The notes beneath the pieces are model-generated. The model saw only the letters and a program-made list of their open reading frames with translations, had not been told where the DNA came from and did no database searches. This document shows positions 35,236-44,443 of a stretch of DNA of 64,000 bases, one piece after another. The position numbers were made by a program, and so were the translations under genes. Source of the stretch: Loktanella sp. SALINAS62 (GTDB lineage Bacteria > Pseudomonadota > Alphaproteobacteria > Rhodobacterales > Rhodobacteraceae); the NCBI RefSeq assembly GCF_018263905.1, contig NZ_JAAFZU010000015.1:1-64000 (forward strand), given 5' to 3'. The number at the start of each line of letters is the position of its first letter. Within the stretch, counting starts at the first letter, position 1.

Positions 35236-36453
35236 TTACTGAGCGGCTACATCTACCCTCGCCAGATTGCACTGCGTCCACAGATCTTCCAGCGCATCGA
35301 CAAGGCGGTCGATATCGCCGGGCGTGTGGACCGGCGACGGGGTGATGCGCAAACGCTCCGTCCCTTTGGGAACAGTCGGATAGTTGATCGGCTGGATATA
35401 AATGCCGTGGTCGTGCATCAAAAGATCGCTGATATATTTGCATTTGGCCGCATCGCCGACAATGACCGGGATGATATGGCTGGGGTTGTCGAGATGCGGC
35501 AGCCCTATCGCGTCCAGCCGGGCGCGAACTTCAGCGACATTGGCCTGATGCAACGCACGTTCCGTGCCACAGACCTTAAGATGTCTGATGGAGGCGGTCG
35601 CCCCCGCAGCCACCGCGGGTGGCAACGCGGTCGTAAAGATGAATCCGCTGGCAAAGGACCGGACGAAATCGCAGAGCGCTGCACTGGCCGCAATATAGCC
35701 GCCCATCACGCCGAACGCTTTGCCCAAAGTGCCCTCGATCACCGTTATCCGGTCCATAAGGCCCTCTCGTTCGGCCACACCGCCGCCGCGCGGACCGTAA
35801 AGGCCCACGCCATGCACTTCGTCCAGATAGGTCATTGCGCCATAACGGTCGGCAAGGTCGCAGATTTCGGCGATGGGGGCGACGTCTCCATCCATTGAAT
35901 AGACCGATTCGAATGCGATCAGCTTGGGCACATCCGGCGGAAGTGCTGCCAGTTTTTGTTCAAGATCGGCAACGTCGTTGTGTTTCCAGACAACCTTGGA
36001 CGCGCCAGAATGACGAATGCCCTCTATCATCGAGGCATGGTTCAACGCGTCCGACAGCACCACACAGCCGGGGATGCGCGACGCCAAAGTGCCAAGTGCT
36101 GCCCAATTTGACACGTAGCCAGAGGTAAACAGCAGCGCATCGGCTTTGCCATGCAGGTCGGCCAGCTCGGCCTCCAGTTCTACATGGGCGTGGGTCGTGC
36201 CGGAAATGTTGCGCGTGCCCCCCGCCCCTGCACCGGTACTGTCGAGCGTGTCATGCATCGCCTCTAACACCTTTGGGTGTTGTCCCATGCCAAGGTAATC
36301 GTTGGAACACCAGATGGTCACATAGGCTGGGCCAGTATGACAGCGCGCCTGCGGGAAATTGCCCCGCAGACGTTCCAGTTCGGCAAAGGTGCGATAGTTG
36401 CCCTGATCGCGCAGCAGGTCGAGTTCGGATCGAAAATAGGCGTCAAAATCCAT
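35236..36453 (-). CDS. hemA: 5-aminolevulinate synthase
   Basis: A 405-residue PLP enzyme that condenses glycine and succinyl-CoA to 5-aminolevulinate, the first step of haem synthesis in alphaproteobacteria. Family blocks include the N-terminal [53 protein letters not shown], the Asp of [12 protein letters not shown], and the PLP lysine in [14 protein letters not shown]. The start overlaps the stop of the DUF302 gene (ATGA). Its position at the end of the sox operon makes sense because SoxA, SoxX, SoxD and SoxE all need haem. A second, housekeeping copy may exist elsewhere. Confidence 0.95.
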   Translation of the reverse strand: MDFDAYFRSELDLLRDQGNYRTFAELERLRGNFPQARCHTGPAYVTIWCSNDYLGMGQHPKVLEAMHDTLDSTGAGAGGTRNISGTTHAHVELEAELADLHGKADALLFTSGYVSNWAALGTLASRIPGCVVLSDALNHASMIEGIRHSGASKVVWKHNDVADLEQKLAALPPDVPKLIAFESVYSMDGDVAPIAEICDLADRYGAMTYLDEVHGVGLYGPRGGGVAEREGLMDRITVIEGTLGKAFGVMGGYIAASAALCDFVRSFASGFIFTTALPPAVAAGATASIRHLKVCGTERALHQANVAEVRARLDAIGLPHLDNPSHIIPVIVGDAAKCKYISDLLMHDHGIYIQPINYPTVPKGTERLRITPSPVHTPGDIDRLVDALEDLWTQCNLARVDVAAQ

Positions 36454-36890
36454 CAGAACGCCGTCGCCTCTGCCACGATGTCCGACAGCAGGGTCTGCAC
36501 GGCCTGCATCGGGCCATCGGGATAGCTGCGGTATCCCACCGCCACGTCACCGCCCTGATCGGCAACGAAAATGCCGTAGGGACAGTGGACGATGTTCATC
36601 GGATCAGCCTCCATCACCTGACGGCTGACCACGGCAGAGCAAAATATAAAAATTTCGGCGGCGCCGAATATCACCTCATCGCTGCCAACGTCGCTGCCGG
36701 TTCGGTTCAGCATGTCGCCCACATGGCTGACATAGTCGATGACAAGACCCTTGTTCACGATGGCATTTTCAACAGCAAAGGTCGCATCATCAAAAGTACC
36801 GTCGAATAGGGTCGTCACGACCATTTGGGCTTTTGCGGCTGTGGCCAACGGCAGAACCGCGGCGATGACCAGTGATTTCAGAATGCGCAT
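36453..36890 (-). CDS. Periplasmic DUF302 protein in sox operon
   Basis: A 145-residue exported protein with signal peptide ending near residue 22 ([13 protein letters not shown]). The mature part is a DUF302 domain: [19 protein letters not shown]-type start, [47 protein letters not shown]302 genes are common near sox genes and near haem or metal genes, but the activity is unknown. Two Cys residues (FIFCSAV and IVHCPYG) are notable in a periplasmic sulfur context. It is coupled to hemA by a 1-nt overlap and separated from soxF by a hairpin. Confidence 0.75.
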   Translation of the reverse strand: MRILKSLVIAAVLPLATAAKAQMVVTTLFDGTFDDATFAVENAIVNKGLVIDYVSHVGDMLNRTGSDVGSDEVIFGAAEIFIFCSAVVSRQVMEADPMNIVHCPYGIFVADQGGDVAVGYRSYPDGPMQAVQTLLSDIVAEATAF

Positions 36891-36914
36891 AATGAACCTT
36901 TCGTGGATCAGGAT

Positions 36915-36939
36915 ACCCCGCCCCTGACAGGGCCGGGGT
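36915..36939 (-). promoter_or_regulatory. Intercistronic hairpin between soxF and DUF302 gene
   Basis: ACCCCG and CGGGGT arms with an inner CCCTG/CAGGG stem form a GC-rich hairpin in the 56-nt gap. In the direction of the operon no T run follows, so it looks like a processing or stability element rather than a terminator. Read on the plus strand a T run does follow, but no plus-strand gene ends here. Confidence 0.4.
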
Positions 36940-36946
36940 GAATTTT

Positions 36947-38215
36947 TCAGGCTTTGCCAAACATGTCTTCGGTGATGGCCTGATACCAGCCGACCGACTC
37001 TTCATACGTTTCTTCACGCACCTCGGCGGTTTCGTTTGTCTGACTGATAAAGCTGTCGATCGCTACGATCTCTGACTCGCCTGCCTCGTAGCTGGCGCCA
37101 ACCTTTACGCCGTCGTCGGTATCGATCAACGACCAGCAGGTGTTCGAGAACCGCGCCGGGAACACGGTCGAACCTGTCAGCGCGCCCCCTACGGCATTGG
37201 CGCAGACTTTGGCCTGGCTGTTCGCGGCAAAACCGGATTTTGGCATCGCACCTTGTGCCGCCGCGTCGCCTAGAACGTGGATGTTTTCGTCCATGCTGGA
37301 CGACAGGTCCGTCGGGTTCACCGGGGCCCAGTTGCCATCGGTCAGACCTGCGGCCTCTGCGATCTGGCCGGCCTTTTGCGCCGGAATGACGTTGCAGACA
37401 TCGACCTTTTGCACATCACCGTCGATGTCGACCGTCATCTCTTCGGGGTTCACGCTGACGTTGCCGCCGCCGAAATCCGGGCCGATCCGTTCGATCATGC
37501 CGGGATAATGGGTCTGCCAGCCTTCAACGAACAACGCCTGCTTGGAAAACGCTTCCTTGGGGTCAAGGATCAGGATCTTGGCGGTTGGGTTTTCGGCCTT
37601 CAGCTTGTGCGCGATCATCGAGACCCGTTCATACGGACCCGGCGGGCAGCGGTAGGGGTTCGGCGGCGCGATCATGGCGAATGTGCCGCCTTGCGGCATC
37701 GCCTCGATCTGCGCCTTGAGCAGTTCGGTCTGGCTGCCGCCCTTGTAGGCATGCGGCATCGCGTTTTGCGACTCGACCGACCAGCCGGGAACAGAATCTT
37801 CGATAAAATCGATGCCGGGCGAGAGGATCAGCCGATCATACGGCAACGATCCGCCAGAGGCGAGCGAGACAGTCTTTGCATCCCGGTCCACGCTGATCAC
37901 CCAGTCATGGACAACGTTTATCCCGAATTTAGAAGCCAGAGTGCCATAGCTGTGCGCGATGCTTTGCAGATCGCGGAGACCGCCGATGTATAGATTCGAG
38001 AAGAAGCAGGTGTAATATGTCCGCGACGGCTCGATCAGCGTGACGTCGATCGCACCTTTACTGTCTTTTGCGATATAACGCGCGGCGGTGGCGCCCCCCG
38101 CGCCGCCACCGACCACAACAACGCGCGGTTTGCCTTGTGCGCGGACCATCGGTACAGCCAACCCGCCCGCCGCGGCGATTGATGTGCCCAGAAACAGGCG
38201 CCTGTTCAGTGTCAT
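36947..38215 (-). CDS. soxF: SoxF: FAD sulfide dehydrogenase (FccB-like)
   Basis: A 422-residue periplasmic flavoprotein with a twin-arginine signal (TLNRRLFLGTSIAAAGGLAV). The FAD-binding start is KPRVVVVGGGAGGATAARYI. Redox-active Cys regions match flavocytochrome c sulfide dehydrogenase: TYYTCFFSNLYIGGLRD near residue 70 and NPYRCPPGPYERV near 190, and the C-terminal SNTCWSLIDTDDGV. In Paracoccus SoxF is a sulfide dehydrogenase monomer that speeds thiosulfate oxidation. It follows soxE by a short gap, and SoxE is its likely cytochrome partner. Confidence 0.92.
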   Translation of the reverse strand: MTLNRRLFLGTSIAAAGGLAVPMVRAQGKPRVVVVGGGAGGATAARYIAKDSKGAIDVTLIEPSRTYYTCFFSNLYIGGLRDLQSIAHSYGTLASKFGINVVHDWVISVDRDAKTVSLASGGSLPYDRLILSPGIDFIEDSVPGWSVESQNAMPHAYKGGSQTELLKAQIEAMPQGGTFAMIAPPNPYRCPPGPYERVSMIAHKLKAENPTAKILILDPKEAFSKQALFVEGWQTHYPGMIERIGPDFGGGNVSVNPEEMTVDIDGDVQKVDVCNVIPAQKAGQIAEAAGLTDGNWAPVNPTDLSSSMDENIHVLGDAAAQGAMPKSGFAANSQAKVCANAVGGALTGSTVFPARFSNTCWSLIDTDDGVKVGASYEAGESEIVAIDSFISQTNETAEVREETYEESVGWYQAITEDMFGKA

Positions 38216-38240
38216 GTCTCTCTCCCTTGGTGTGCGTCGG

Positions 38241-38903
38241 TCAATCGACGCTTTCGAAATAAGCGGCCAATGCGGCGATCTCCTCGTTCGAGAGCCGACC
38301 AGCCATCATCGTCATCACCGGGTGGGTGACAGCCCCTTGCTTGTAGGCCTGCATCAAGGTGACGAAAGCGTCGCGCGACAGACCCGAGATCGACGGTATC
38401 CCATCATCTGTGCCGCGCGCATGGCAGGCGGTGCAGTCACCCGACAGGTATTCGCCGTAGGCCAGATCGCCTTGCAACGCGAGGATTTCTGGCGCGACGT
38501 TGAACGTCGCCTCTGCTGTGGCGTCGTCCGGACCTGTGGCCAAAAAGGCGATCAGCGTTGCGCGATCCTGCGGGTCGGGCATCCCACGATATCCCATCGA
38601 CGTGTGCGGCAGCATGTCCATTGGATTTGTCAAAAAGGCATCAAGCGTGTCTTTGGTCCAGACCATACCCGCCGCGCCAGCCGCGGACATCGCCTTGGAA
38701 TAAGGGTATCCTTCAACACCCGCTGCCAGACGTCCGATCAGATCGTTCAGATGAGGCCCGACAGAGTTTTCTGAATCCGGTCCGATCTGATGGCAGGCAA
38801 TGCATTCACGATAAAGCGCCTGACCGTCCCCACCCTGCGCCCCGACGGGTCCTGCGAGCAAGGTTCCCGTCAAGAGCGTCAGATAGATCGGTCTACTCGG
38901 CAC
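38241..38903 (-). CDS. soxE: SoxE: dihaem c-type cytochrome
   Basis: A 220-residue periplasmic cytochrome with signal peptide (YLTLLTGTLLAGPVGAQ). Two haem-binding CxxCH motifs: CIACH at residues 34-38 and CTACH near residue 156. Met ligands are plausible in SMGYRGMPDPQDR and VMTMMAGRLSNE. In Paracoccus SoxE is the electron acceptor of SoxF. Its start overlaps the end of soxD by 11 nt, so the two are translated together. Confidence 0.9.
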   Translation of the reverse strand: MPSRPIYLTLLTGTLLAGPVGAQGGDGQALYRECIACHQIGPDSENSVGPHLNDLIGRLAAGVEGYPYSKAMSAAGAAGMVWTKDTLDAFLTNPMDMLPHTSMGYRGMPDPQDRATLIAFLATGPDDATAEATFNVAPEILALQGDLAYGEYLSGDCTACHARGTDDGIPSISGLSRDAFVTLMQAYKQGAVTHPVMTMMAGRLSNEEIAALAAYFESVD

Positions 38904-40170
38904 TCGCCTGCTCCAAGTAGATAATGACGGCGTCGATATCCGCAGGATCCTGGATGCCGCGATAGCTCATCTTTGTGCCCGGCATCGCCTCGCGCGGGTT
39001 GGCAAGGAAGGCGGTCAGCGCCTCCATTGTCCAGACGTCACCGGCGTCATGTGCTTCGTCAAAACTGCGCGAATAACGAAAGCCCTCGACGCTGCCGATA
39101 GGTCGCCCGACAATCGCGTTAAGCTGCGGTCCCGACTTGTTCGCGGCGCCCTCGCCTACGGCGTGACATGCCTTACACGCCCGAAAGACGCCCTCGCCTG
39201 CCGCGATCAGTGCGGGATCGGCAGCGGCCAGAATGACCTCTTCAGCGCTATCCGGCACAGCGGACTCGGCGACTTGCTCTGGCATGTCGTCGCTTGCGTC
39301 TTCGGTTGCATCGGCCATCTGGGCGTCAGTCACTTCGCCGTCAGAGTATTCGACCTCTGCCGAAGCTTCGGAGACCGCTTCGGTCGCCGCACCGTCTTCG
39401 CTGTCGGGTGTTACATCCAGAACGGCGGCGCGCATGGTGATCTCGACGCTGTCCTTGCAACGTTCCATGCAGACCTCGCCGGAAAAGGCGACCAGTTCCG
39501 TGTCGGCCCGGTCATCGGGGAAGAATCCGTCGGCGTTCGGCATTTCGACATCTAGGAATGTCTCGTTCGACAACTCGAAGTCGTCTTCGACGATATTGTT
39601 GAGATATAGCAGATACGCGGTGATCGCATAGATCTCGTCAGGTTCCAGCGACTGTGCGTTACCAAAGGGCATGGCGCGGTTGATGTAGTCGTAAACCGTT
39701 GAAAGATAGGGCCAGTAGGACCCGATGGTTTTGACGGGGTCTTGCCGTTCCAGCGTGTCCCAACCACCGGCAAGCACGGGCCAACGGCCCACAGCCTCTC
39801 CAAAGTCGCCGTGACACATGGCGCAATTTTCGACATAGACCTCTTCACCGGTCCAGACATCGCCGGACCCTGCGGGCAAACCTTGACCATCCGGACGAAT
39901 GTCGATGTCCCATGCGGCGACTTCGACCTCCAGCGCGGGACGACCCAGGCCAAAACCAGCGCTTTCCGCAGGCTCAGAGGCCACCAAACCATGCGCGCTT
40001 TCCTGTACCGTTTCGGTGCCGACTTGCGCATGCGCGGCGTCGATGGCGAAGGTCTCGCGCACCGGGGCGGGCATGTCGACGACAAGCTGGTCGGCCAGCA
40101 CGTATGCCATGGTTAACATACCCGCGGTCCCGCCCAGCGCGGGTGCCAAAATCTTAAGATATTTCAACAT
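38893..40170 (-). CDS. soxD: SoxD: dihaem cytochrome subunit of sulfane dehydrogenase
   Basis: A 425-residue periplasmic cytochrome that pairs with SoxC and oxidises the sulfane sulfur bound to SoxY. It starts with a membrane-type leader (KYLKILAPALGGTAGMLTMA). Haem motifs: CAMCHGDFGEA near residue 113 and CKACHAVGEG near 329. Between them lies an acidic, Ala/Glu/Asp-rich linker at about 250-315. The ATG at 40170 was chosen from the match to the SoxD start; the longer frame runs inside soxC. It overlaps both soxC (17 nt) and soxE (11 nt). Its presence predicts complete oxidation to sulfate without sulfur globules. Confidence 0.92.
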   Translation of the reverse strand: MLKYLKILAPALGGTAGMLTMAYVLADQLVVDMPAPVRETFAIDAAHAQVGTETVQESAHGLVASEPAESAGFGLGRPALEVEVAAWDIDIRPDGQGLPAGSGDVWTGEEVYVENCAMCHGDFGEAVGRWPVLAGGWDTLERQDPVKTIGSYWPYLSTVYDYINRAMPFGNAQSLEPDEIYAITAYLLYLNNIVEDDFELSNETFLDVEMPNADGFFPDDRADTELVAFSGEVCMERCKDSVEITMRAAVLDVTPDSEDGAATEAVSEASAEVEYSDGEVTDAQMADATEDASDDMPEQVAESAVPDSAEEVILAAADPALIAAGEGVFRACKACHAVGEGAANKSGPQLNAIVGRPIGSVEGFRYSRSFDEAHDAGDVWTMEALTAFLANPREAMPGTKMSYRGIQDPADIDAVIIYLEQASAE

Positions 40171-41425
40171 TTTCCGCCGTCCCTTCTTCGGTAACATACC
40201 AGGTCTGGATGCCGTTATTGTGGTAGATCGAGTTTTCGCCGCGCACCTTGCGCAGCATATTCTTGGTTGGCTGGACGTAGCCGGTGCTATCGTGCGCGCG
40301 GCTTTGCAGCAGCAGCGGTGAGCCATCCCAATCGAATTCATAGTAGAAACGGTGCATCGACTTATCCATCGAGGGGCCTGACATGCGGGCTTGATGCCAC
40401 GTCATGCCGCCATCGATGGTAACGTCCACACGCGGAATACTGCCGCGACCGGACCATGCCACACCGGTTAGAACCGTCGATCCCGGACCGTGCGTGATCG
40501 GGGCCTGCGGGCTGGGGTTCGTGATGACCGACTTGGCGTCCATCTCCCAGGTGAACCTGCGGGCCTGACCGTTTTCCAACAGGTCGGTGTATTTGCTGGT
40601 CTCTTCGCGGTGATGCCAGGGCTGGTCGCCGACCTCGATCCGGCGCAGCCATTTGACCCACATGTTACCTTCCCAACCGGGCACGACCAGGCGCACGGGA
40701 TAGCCCTGTTCGGGACGCAGCGCCTCGCCATTCATCTTGAACGCCACCAGGCAATCATCCATTGCCTTTTCCATCGGGATCGAGCGGGTCATCCCTGACG
40801 CATCGGCCCCTTCCGGCAGGATCCATTTGCCCGACGTCTTCACCCCGGCCTCTGCGAGGATCAGGCGAAGCGGCACCCCCGTATACATCACGTTGTGAAT
40901 CATGCCGTGCGTGTATTGGCAGCCATTCAGTTGGGCGCCCGCCCATTCCATGCCAGAGTTCGCAGCGCATTCTAGAAAATAGACGTGGTTCTCGCGCGGG
41001 AAACGCATCAGGTCTTCCATCGTGAATACGACCGGGTTGTCGACCAATCCATTGATCATCAGGCGATGTTCAGCGGGGTCGACCTCTGCGATACCAGCGT
41101 GGTGGCGTTCAAAGCACAACCCGTTTGGCGTGATGATCCCATCAAGCTCGTGCAGCGGGGTGAAATTGACAGATGACACCGGATCAGCCGTCAACCACGG
41201 CACGTCGCGGCGGACCACGTCGGATTCGAATTTCGACGGCATGCCATAGGGACGCGCATCGACTCCGTCGCCAAGATACTGGTTCCATGGCTGTTTGTTG
41301 ACGATGGCCGGATCGGCGTCTTGTGCAAACGCGCGGCTTCCGGCGGCTGCAGCCAATGGGGCGGCTGCGGCGGCTTTCAGAAAATTGCGGCGACTGGGTT
41401 TGGCGCCTTTGACTTGAATGACCAT
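40154..41425 (-). CDS. soxC: SoxC: molybdenum subunit of sulfane dehydrogenase
   Basis: A 423-residue periplasmic molybdoenzyme of the sulfite oxidase family with a twin-arginine signal (KPSRRNFLKAAAAAPLAAAA). The Mo-ligand Cys153 is in HVYFLECAANSGMEW. Other family blocks: RHHAGIAEVDPAEHRLMING, YPVRLVVPGWEGNMWVKWLR and the dimer domain with SGRGSIPRVDVTIDGG. With SoxD it removes six electrons from the SoxY-bound sulfane. It overlaps soxD by 17 nt and follows soxB after 9 nt. Confidence 0.95.
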   Translation of the reverse strand: MVIQVKGAKPSRRNFLKAAAAAPLAAAAGSRAFAQDADPAIVNKQPWNQYLGDGVDARPYGMPSKFESDVVRRDVPWLTADPVSSVNFTPLHELDGIITPNGLCFERHHAGIAEVDPAEHRLMINGLVDNPVVFTMEDLMRFPRENHVYFLECAANSGMEWAGAQLNGCQYTHGMIHNVMYTGVPLRLILAEAGVKTSGKWILPEGADASGMTRSIPMEKAMDDCLVAFKMNGEALRPEQGYPVRLVVPGWEGNMWVKWLRRIEVGDQPWHHREETSKYTDLLENGQARRFTWEMDAKSVITNPSPQAPITHGPGSTVLTGVAWSGRGSIPRVDVTIDGGMTWHQARMSGPSMDKSMHRFYYEFDWDGSPLLLQSRAHDSTGYVQPTKNMLRKVRGENSIYHNNGIQTWYVTEEGTAENVEIS

Positions 41426-41434
41426 TCTGCCCTC

Positions 41435-43129
41435 CTATCCGGCAACGACGGCGATTGTGGTGTTTTCGGGCACGGAAACGGTGCCCTGATTGCGAATGTA
41501 CGCCTCGACCACATCCCAGATGGGCGGCCCTTCGGTGCCTTCGTTGACGCTGGCCCAGCCCGACACGACGTAGGACTTGTCCGCCGCAATCGCCTCTCCC
41601 GTCTTCAGCAAGGTCATGTCGGTGATCCGGCTGCCCTGCGGTTGGCTGATATCGATCCGGTAGCCCATGCCACCAACGCGGACCATGTCGCCGCCCTGCT
41701 GATAATAGGGATCGGGGTTGAACAGGTTGTCGGCCACGTCTTCAAGGATGAGATGCAGCATCTCGCCTGTCATTTCAGACCGGTAGGCATTGGGATAGCT
41801 CATCGCGGTGGCGTTAAAGACATCCTCTCGCGTGATGTCCTGACCGGGCATGACACTGGCCCCCCAGCGAAAACCAGGTGACAGGGCGATATCGGCTTCG
41901 CGCTCTTGAAGCAGCGCCTTGCAAATCAGATCGTCCCAGGTACCGTTGAAATTGCCGCGGCGGTAAAGCATGTCCTCCGTCTGGCCCAGCACCTCTGCCA
42001 TTTCGTCTTTGAACGGCGCGCGAGTGTCCTCGACAAGAGCAGCCATTTCGGGGTCGGGCGCGATCACATCGGAAAAGATAGGGATCAGGCGGTGTTCGAT
42101 CCCCTGCATCCCGCCGTCGCGGATATCCAGATCGACGCGGCTGACGAACTTGCCGTGCGACCCGCTGGCGATCAAAAACGTGTCGCCTACCTGAACTGGC
42201 TCGGGGATGGCGTCATGCGTGTGACCCGTCAGGATCACATCGATCCCGGTGACATTCTGCGCGACCTTTCGGTCGACGTCGAAACCGTTGTGCGACAGCA
42301 GGACCACGCATTCGGCCCCAGCCGCACGTGCATCGTTCACGACCTGCTGGATACGTTCTTGGCGCACGCCGAATGACAGATCCGGGAACATGTGGCTGGG
42401 ATTCGCGATGGGCAGATATGGGAACGCCTGACCGATCACAGCGACCTTTGTGCCGCCGCGTTCGAACATCTGCGTGCTTTCGTATGCAGGTTCGTCCCAC
42501 GTGGCATCAAAAATATTGGCGCCGAGGAAGGGGAAATTCAGCTCGTTCTCGACGATCTCTGTCACACGGTCGATGCCCAGCGTAAATTCCCAGTGCGATG
42601 TCATCGCATCCGTGCCCAGCGCGTTGAACAGGCGCACCATGTCGGCACCGTTTGTGCGCAGCGCTGGCAGCGGCCCCTGCCAAGTGTCGCCACCGTCCAG
42701 CACGATGGCGTCCTCGCGGTCACCCTTGATGTGTTTTACCACCGTCGCGATCCGGTCCAGCCCACAAATTTTGCCATAGGTCTGGCCCAATGCGACGACA
42801 TCATCGTAGGTCAGCGCATAGTCCAGCGCGCTGCCTTGCGCGATCCCGAACATGTCGCGGAATGCCGCACCGGACACATGGGGCGGTTTACCCTGCGCGT
42901 CACCGACGCCAAGATTAATTTCCGGTTCACGAAACCAGATCGGCTGCGTTTGCGCATGGATATCGGTAATGTGGATCAACGTCACATTGCCCGTTGTCGG
43001 CTGGTCCAGCAAATCTGACTGGCTCAGTCGCTGCTGGGCCGCCAGCCGTCCCCAGTTGCCGAAACCACTGGCACCTACGAGGGCCGCAGCAGACAGGCTG
43101 GCCTGCAGGAAATGGCGTTTAGAGATCAT
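41435..43129 (-). CDS. soxB: SoxB: dimanganese thiosulfohydrolase
   Basis: A 564-residue periplasmic enzyme of the 5'-nucleotidase/metallophosphoesterase family that releases sulfate from SoxY-bound thiosulfonate. A twin-arginine-like signal is weak (MISKRHFLQASLSAAALVGA, with KR). Metal-site blocks: LIHITDIHAQTQPIWFREPE, VLDGGDTWQGP, MTSHWEFTLG, VVLLSHNGFD and LTGHTHDAIPEP. The ATG at 43129 follows GAGGG. A dyad like those at the other sox promoters ends 12 nt upstream of the start, and a terminator-like hairpin separates the gene from soxA. Confidence 0.95.
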   Translation of the reverse strand: MISKRHFLQASLSAAALVGASGFGNWGRLAAQQRLSQSDLLDQPTTGNVTLIHITDIHAQTQPIWFREPEINLGVGDAQGKPPHVSGAAFRDMFGIAQGSALDYALTYDDVVALGQTYGKICGLDRIATVVKHIKGDREDAIVLDGGDTWQGPLPALRTNGADMVRLFNALGTDAMTSHWEFTLGIDRVTEIVENELNFPFLGANIFDATWDEPAYESTQMFERGGTKVAVIGQAFPYLPIANPSHMFPDLSFGVRQERIQQVVNDARAAGAECVVLLSHNGFDVDRKVAQNVTGIDVILTGHTHDAIPEPVQVGDTFLIASGSHGKFVSRVDLDIRDGGMQGIEHRLIPIFSDVIAPDPEMAALVEDTRAPFKDEMAEVLGQTEDMLYRRGNFNGTWDDLICKALLQEREADIALSPGFRWGASVMPGQDITREDVFNATAMSYPNAYRSEMTGEMLHLILEDVADNLFNPDPYYQQGGDMVRVGGMGYRIDISQPQGSRITDMTLLKTGEAIAADKSYVVSGWASVNEGTEGPPIWDVVEAYIRNQGTVSVPENTTIAVVAG

Positions 43130-43141
43130 CCGACCCTCATA

Positions 43142-43159
43142 TATTCAATAATATGCATA
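43142..43159 (-). promoter_or_regulatory. Candidate SoxR operator at soxA/soxB junction
   Basis: On the plus strand TATTCA-ATAATA-TGCATA, i.e. on the coding strand TATGCA-TATTAT-TGAATA. It matches the soxW/soxX element at 17 of 19 positions over the shared core and has one perfect TATTCA half. It lies 13-30 bp upstream of the soxB start. It implies that soxB has its own SoxR-controlled promoter. Confidence 0.5.
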
Positions 43160-43171
43160 TTAATTCCGACG

Positions 43172-43203
43172 AAAAAGCCCGCCCTGCGCAGTGCAAGGCG
43201 GGC
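43172..43203 (-). terminator. Terminator/attenuator between soxA and soxB
   Basis: In the operon direction GCCCGCC-13 nt-GGCGGGC is followed by TTTTTC, starting 8 nt after the soxA stop. It looks like a genuine intrinsic terminator inside the sox operon. It should cut transcription from the soxX promoter, leaving soxB-F to partial read-through or to a separate promoter. Confidence 0.7.
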
Positions 43204-43211
43204 CTTTTGGT

Positions 43212-44048
43212 TCAGTTTCTGACCGACGGACCTTCGACGCCCAGACCGTTGCCACGTGACGCCACGTAGAGTTCCAGCGCCACGAATTCGGGGCTGCCCG
43301 CACTGAATGTTTCTGCGCGGGTGTCGCGCACGCATCCCTTGAAACGGGCATGGACCGTGTTGAGTTTCGCGTTCTTCAGACGATAGGTCGGAAAACCGTT
43401 GATCTGGCCTTGGCTCAGGTGGTCGGCACGGATGTTGTTGCCGTAATTGTCCTCGTGGCAATTGGCGCAGGACAGTTCGAGCTGGCCAGTACGGGTGTAA
43501 TAAAGTTCTTCACCAAGGGCCCATGCGTCTGCAACCGGGCCATCCGTCGCAACGTTGATCGGCAAACCGCGAGACACAGACGCAAGAAGTGCCTCCATGT
43601 TGGCCATGTCCCCAGATGTGTAACCCCAAGGCTCGGCCTCCATCCGGGTTTCACGGCAATCGTTGACCTGCATGGCCAGCGTGCGCACCTCTCCGGCCTC
43701 TTCGTTCCACTTCGGATAGACGGGACGGACGCCCGCCATCTTTTCTGGATCGCCATGGCAGGACTGGCAGGATTCACCTGCATTGCCTTCGACCGTGGAC
43801 CAGGTTTCAATCGCATCGTCGACAAAGATCATGCCCGGATTGTCAAAGTCGTCCATTTGCAAAGCCTGTGTTTCGTCTGACCGGAAGACCCAGCCAGATA
43901 GAACCTCGGACATCGGAACGTGATCCGGCGCAGGTGCGCGGACGGTGATCTCCAGATCGCCGTTAACGACCAGATCGGCCTCCTCGTCGGCCCATGCGGG
44001 TGTCATAGCAACTGCCCCGATTAAAGCTGCAAAAGCGTAGGTTTTCAT
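43212..44048 (-). CDS. soxA: SoxA: dihaem cytochrome subunit of thiosulfate-conjugating complex
   Basis: A 278-residue periplasmic cytochrome with signal peptide (YAFAALIGAVAMTPAWA). Two haem motifs, CQSCH at 94-98 and CANCH at 194-198, and the active-site Cys239 (RFKGCVRDTRAE) that becomes a cysteine persulfide haem ligand. Cys131 (QVNDCRE) is a likely ligand or disulfide residue for the first haem. With SoxX it joins thiosulfate to the SoxY Cys. It lies 42 nt after soxZ. Confidence 0.95.
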   Translation of the reverse strand: MKTYAFAALIGAVAMTPAWADEEADLVVNGDLEITVRAPAPDHVPMSEVLSGWVFRSDETQALQMDDFDNPGMIFVDDAIETWSTVEGNAGESCQSCHGDPEKMAGVRPVYPKWNEEAGEVRTLAMQVNDCRETRMEAEPWGYTSGDMANMEALLASVSRGLPINVATDGPVADAWALGEELYYTRTGQLELSCANCHEDNYGNNIRADHLSQGQINGFPTYRLKNAKLNTVHARFKGCVRDTRAETFSAGSPEFVALELYVASRGNGLGVEGPSVRN

Positions 44049-44090
44049 GCGGTTGTCCCTCCCGTGACACCCATGCGCCGGACCATCGGG

Positions 44091-44420
44091 TCAGGCGACA
44101 GTGATTTCCTTCGATTCTTCGTAGACGGAGCCGTCATCGTCGTACCAGGTGAAGTTGAAAGTCCCGCTTTCGGGCACGAACGCCTGGAATTCAAAGAACG
44201 GGTTGGTCGAGATCGCAGGGGCGAGTGCCACGTCGATGACGTTCTCTCCGTTGAAATCGACCACGAAGCGGTTGATAATCGCGCGCGGGATGACGTTGCC
44301 GTCGGAATCTTTGCGCTGACCGCTTTCCATCAGATGACTGATGAGGGTCTTGATGGTGATCGCCTCGCCGGCGGAGGCCTCGGAGGGCACGCGGACGCGC
44401 GGTGTTACATTTTCTGCCAT
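44091..44420 (-). CDS. soxZ: SoxZ: sulfur-carrier complex subunit
   Basis: A 109-residue protein with an immunoglobulin-like fold that forms the SoxYZ carrier. Blocks: TPRVRVPSEASAGEAITIKT at the start, LISHLMESGQRKDSDGNVIP, INRFVVDFNGENVIDVALAP and FNFTWYDDDGSVYEESKEI at the end. No signal peptide is present; SoxZ is carried to the periplasm by SoxY. It directly follows soxY. Confidence 0.95.
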   Translation of the reverse strand: MAENVTPRVRVPSEASAGEAITIKTLISHLMESGQRKDSDGNVIPRAIINRFVVDFNGENVIDVALAPAISTNPFFEFQAFVPESGTFNFTWYDDDGSVYEESKEITVA

Positions 44421-44443
44421 TTTTCTCTTCCTCTATCCCTGCC

